A DNA stretch of 64,000 nucleotides, taken from Sphingomonas sp. Leaf34. Its GTDB lineage: Bacteria > Pseudomonadota > Alphaproteobacteria > Sphingomonadales > Sphingomonadaceae. Positions 61,494-64,000 of this stretch are shown piece after piece. The position numbers and the translations under genes were made by a program. The stretch lies in contig NZ_LMLC01000001.1 in NCBI RefSeq assembly GCF_001421805.1, forward strand, positions 1,105,982 to 1,169,981. The letters run 5' to 3'. The stretch's first letter is position 1. Each line of letters begins with the position of its first letter. The notes under the pieces are model-generated. The model did not search any database. It saw nothing but the letters and a program-made list of their open reading frames with translations, and was not told the origin of the DNA.

Positions 61494-62789
61494 TTGATCA
61501 ACAACCGGCAAGCCGGCCGCCGTCGCGGTCGTGGCAACAATAATAATGGCGGCGGCGGTAGCGGTGGCGGTCAACGCCAGGGCGGCGGCGGTGGCAGCCA
61601 GGGCGGACGCGACACCGGCAACCGCATCGACAGCCGCGCGCGCGGCAACGCGAGCCAGCTGTACGAGAAGTACAAGAACCTCGCGCGCGACGCGCAGATG
61701 CAGGGCGACCGCGTCAACATCGAATATTACCTCCAGTTCGCAGATCACTATTTCCGCGTTCTGAGCGAGACGCGCGCACGCTTCGAAGAAAGCCAGCCCC
61801 AGGCGCAGCAGCAGCCGCGGCGTCAGCAGCCGTTCGACCTCGACGGCGACGACGATTATGGCGACGAGGGCGAACCGATCCGGTCGGGCGAGCAGCAGGG
61901 CGTGGCCGAGCAGGGCCGTGGCGATCATCAAAACGGTGGCCAGCAGAATGCCGGGCAGCAGAATGGCCAATACCAGAACGCGCCCCGTCAGGCTCGCGAT
62001 AGCCAGAACCGTGAAGACCGGCCGCAGCGCGACGACCGTCCGCGGTACGAGAACACCCGCTACGAAGGTCAGCGTAACGAAGGCCAGCGTAACGAAGGCC
62101 AGCGCAACGAGGGCCAGCGCAACGAGGGCCAGCGCGAAGATCGCGTCCGTGGCGACAGCCCGCGTAACCAGCGCATGGCGAACCGTGACGGCCAACCCCG
62201 CGACGAGCGCGGCAGCGAAGAGCAGGGTCAGGCCCGCGAAGCGCAGTCTCGCGAGGCTCAGGGTCGCGACGAGCAGGTTCGCGAACCCCGCTCCGACTAC
62301 CGCGATGCGCCGCCGCGCGAGACGATCCGGCGCGCGCCGCGTGCCACCGCCCAGACGGCCGACGTTCAGACGGGTAACGGCCAGATGGGCAACGGCCAGA
62401 CGGGCAACGCCAACCAGGATTCGGAAGCCGACGCGCTACGGTCGGTGACCGGGTCCGCCGATCCGGTCACGCAGCCGACCGAAGCCGGCGAGATCGGGTC
62501 GCTCGTCGCGGCACCGGCGGTCGCCGCGACCGAGGACCAGCCTCGCCGCCGTGGTCGCCCGCGTCGTGATCGCAGCCTCGACGCGCCAACGCCGCAGGAC
62601 GAGGGCGCACCGAGCGCGTTCGACGCGGATCGTCTGCCGCCATCGCTCGGCATTTCGGCCACCGTTGCTCCGGCACCAGCCTCGGCGCCGGCGGTCGAGG
62701 CTGCCCCCGTCGCTGCCGACGCGTCGCCCGAGGAAAAGCCCCGCCGTCGCCGCGTGCGCGCGGTGCCCGACGAGGTTCAGGCGGGCTGA
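61494..62789 (+). CDS. DUF4167 domain protein with long disordered tail
   Basis: A 431-residue protein. After a basic, Gly/Asn-rich start (RQAGRRRGRGNNNN) comes the conserved DUF4167 segment (GNASQLYEKYKNLARDAQMQ, RVNIEYYLQFADHYFRV). A long Gln/Arg/Glu-rich disordered region follows, with five tandem RNEGQ units, and basic clusters (RRRGRPRRDR, KPRRRRVRA). The composition suggests RNA binding; some members are linked to ribosomes or RNA decay, but the function is unproved. The start is TTG with GAGG upstream. A strong terminator follows. Confidence 0.9.
   Translation: MINNRQAGRRRGRGNNNNGGGGSGGGQRQGGGGGSQGGRDTGNRIDSRARGNASQLYEKYKNLARDAQMQGDRVNIEYYLQFADHYFRVLSETRARFEESQPQAQQQPRRQQPFDLDGDDDYGDEGEPIRSGEQQGVAEQGRGDHQNGGQQNAGQQNGQYQNAPRQARDSQNREDRPQRDDRPRYENTRYEGQRNEGQRNEGQRNEGQRNEGQREDRVRGDSPRNQRMANRDGQPRDERGSEEQGQAREAQSREAQGRDEQVREPRSDYRDAPPRETIRRAPRATAQTADVQTGNGQMGNGQTGNANQDSEADALRSVTGSADPVTQPTEAGEIGSLVAAPAVAATEDQPRRRGRPRRDRSLDAPTPQDEGAPSAFDADRLPPSLGISATVAPAPASAPAVEAAPVAADASPEEKPRRRRVRAVPDEVQAG
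62061..62141 (+). repeat. 15-bp tandem repeat in the DUF4167 gene
   Basis: About five copies of CGTAACGAAGGCCAG (third-base variants) encode repeated RNEGQ. Silent differences between copies show that protein sequence is kept while DNA drifts. Confidence 0.9.
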
Positions 62790-62834
62790 TCCCGATACGT
62801 CACCCGGTTGTGCGTCCGGGATGATGGAAAATTG

Positions 62835-62865
62835 GCCGGTACCGCAGTGCGGTGCCGGCTTTTTT
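62835..62865 (+). terminator. Intrinsic terminator of the DUF4167 gene
   Basis: GCCGGTACCGCA (62835-62846) pairs with TGCGGTGCCGGC (62848-62859, one G-T pair), followed by six T. Confidence 0.92.
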
Positions 62866-62988
62866 CATGCCTGGACCATATCCGAACGCCTTCACCGCGC
62901 GAGTGCGAAGGCCGGCCGGCAACCCGATGGTGCTGGTTCAGTCCGCGCCGACGTCCGCGGGGACCAGTCCCGCCCCGCGACGCGCGTG

Positions 62989-63279
62989 TCACTCGATCCG
63001 GGTCACGTCCTCGTCGTGCCCGCTGCCCGAGCTCAGAAACACCAGCCCCATCAATAGTCCGGCCATCATCACCGATCCGCCGACCCCGCCGATCACCGCG
63101 AGCATCGTCACCAGGTGCAGCGGTCCCTGCAGATGCGCCATGCCCGCGATCACCCCGGCAACGCAGAGCGCCGCCGCGAGCACCATCCACGCCATGATCG
63201 CACGGAACCGCGCCCAGGCGAACGCGGCATAATGCGGATCGTCGAGTCCGGCGGGAGGATCGGGCAGGCGATCGGTCAT
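62989..63279 (-). CDS. Small two-helix membrane protein
   Basis: A 96-residue protein starting MTDRLPDPPAGLDDPHYAAF, with two hydrophobic helices (AWMVLAAALCVAGVIAGM and VTMLAVIGGVGGSVMMAGLL) and a polar C-terminus. The start ATG at 63279 was chosen for the proline-rich N-terminus, typical of such sphingomonad proteins; an ATG at 63303 is possible. It diverges from the CBS gene, 71 bp away. No function known. Confidence 0.75.
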   Translation of the reverse strand: MTDRLPDPPAGLDDPHYAAFAWARFRAIMAWMVLAAALCVAGVIAGMAHLQGPLHLVTMLAVIGGVGGSVMMAGLLMGLVFLSSGSGHDEDVTRIE

Positions 63280-63350
63280 CGCTTCACATTGCCGCGCAAA
63301 CATGGTTTCCTCAACCCACGCGCACCAGACGCAGTAGAGGAGAGGCGAAG

Positions 63351-63779
63351 ATGACGATCGCGGCGATCCTGAAGGACCGGAAGGGCGGTATCGTGTCGCT
63401 GACCCCCGACGATACCGTCGCGCAGGCGGTGACGCTGCTCGCGGACAAGCGGATTGGTGCGGCACCGGTACTCGATGGCGACCGCGTGGTCGGCATCTTC
63501 TCCGAACGCGATGTCATCCACTGCCTGCAATCAGACGGTGGCGCGGCACTCGACCGCCGGATCCGCGAGGTGATGACGACCGCGGTGAAGTCGGTCGGGC
63601 CGGGCGAGTCGGCGATCGGCGCGCTTTCGCTGATGACGCAACGACGGATCCGGCATCTGCCCGTGATCGAGGGCGATACGCTGGTGGGTTTCGTCTCGAT
63701 CGGCGACCTGGTGAAATACCGGATCGACCGGATCGAGGCGGATGCGGCGGCGATGCGCGAGTATATACAGTCGGCGTGA
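63351..63779 (+). CDS. CBS-domain pair protein
   Basis: A 142-residue protein made of two CBS motifs (a Bateman module) and nothing else. CBS1 is VAQAVTLLADKRIGAAPVLDG followed by VVGIFSERDVIHCL; CBS2 is SAIGALSLMTQRRIRHLPVI followed by LVGFVSIGDLVKYRI. Such modules bind AMP, ATP or NAD-type ligands and may signal energy state; the partner is unknown. It is transcribed alone. Confidence 0.93.
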   Translation: MTIAAILKDRKGGIVSLTPDDTVAQAVTLLADKRIGAAPVLDGDRVVGIFSERDVIHCLQSDGGAALDRRIREVMTTAVKSVGPGESAIGALSLMTQRRIRHLPVIEGDTLVGFVSIGDLVKYRIDRIEADAAAMREYIQSA

Positions 63780-64000
63780 CGGGCAGGGAATCGGCTACGG
63801 GCTGAGCGCTGGGGGGCAACTACTCGACGGCGATCGCCGCAGCCCTGGCCGCTGGGGGCGTGGGGCGTCGAAACGCGCGAGCCGGAGAAAATTGCCACAA
63901 ATATGCAAGAAAGCGTTTGACGGGTTTGTGGAGTGGCCCTAGAGGGGTGTCACCGCAGCGAACGGCCCCATGGTCTGGTTGCCCGACCTAGCCGCGCCCC
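63780..64000. other. Window end, no gene found
   Basis: The last 221 bases contain a stretch less GC-rich than its surroundings (63880-63935) but no credible coding frame, tRNA or clear terminator. A promoter of a gene beyond the window is possible. Confidence 0.4.

Overview
The window is GC-rich chromosomal DNA from an alphaproteobacterium, most likely Sphingomonas or a close relative in the Sphingomonadales. The main evidence is the gene order rho / mnmE-mnmG-rsmG-parA-parB / holA-lptE-leuS. Supporting evidence includes an alphaproteobacterial LexA box (GTTC-N7-GTTC) in front of imuA-imuB-dnaE2. Families such as DUF4167, EipA/DUF1134, DUF3576, DUF6489 and OprB-type porins, and many REP-like palindromes in gaps, fit the same group. 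The window starts inside rho and ends in DNA with no clear gene.

Layout. 1-9.3 kb: rho (5' truncated), a TerC-family membrane protein, a dienelactone hydrolase with an alkyl-transferase, then the overlapping block mnmE, mnmG, rsmG, parA, parB carrying two parS sites. 9.4-14 kb (minus): DUF3576 lipoprotein, leuS, lptE, holA. 14-22 kb: an outer-membrane protein, ThiE-like/YggS/HAD genes, DUF218, ribA, xth, lolA and an OprB-type porin. 22-28.3 kb: ftsK, a UbiH-type hydroxylase, and a tight minus-strand operon (co-chaperone thioredoxin, LON-domain protein, Trm112-like, YjdF-like). 28.4-34.2 kb: the SOS mutagenesis operon imuA-imuB-dnaE2. 34.4-45.4 kb: an accessory segment bounded by tRNA-Gly and tRNA-Ser. 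45.6-64 kb: mostly conserved genes (EipA, ispG, ppa, M61 peptidase, hisS-prfA-prmC, DUF4167, CBS protein), broken by a small membrane-protein/XRE/hydrolase operon and an outer-membrane protein.

The most interesting segment is 34.6-39.2 kb. Five minus-strand genes lie in the order anti-sigma-like protein, periplasmic metal sensor, ECF sigma factor, CopA oxidase, CopB. The first three match the sizes and order of the nickel/cobalt system CnrY-CnrX-CnrH. The sensor keeps all five metal-ligand positions at the spacing known for CnrX. The effectors, however, are the copper proteins CopA and CopB, which share a C-x2-[DE]-HAA-x2-HC motif. A GGAAC-N16-CGT candidate ECF promoter sits in front of the first gene.

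Other notable points are REP-like DNA inserted in frame in dnaE2, the prmC start codon lying inside a palindrome, a hisS 3' end of unlike composition, two tandem operator-like palindromes at 44.3 kb, and a 22-bp perfect hairpin at the rho stop codon. Repeat elements, terminators, tRNAs and larger gaps are listed individually.
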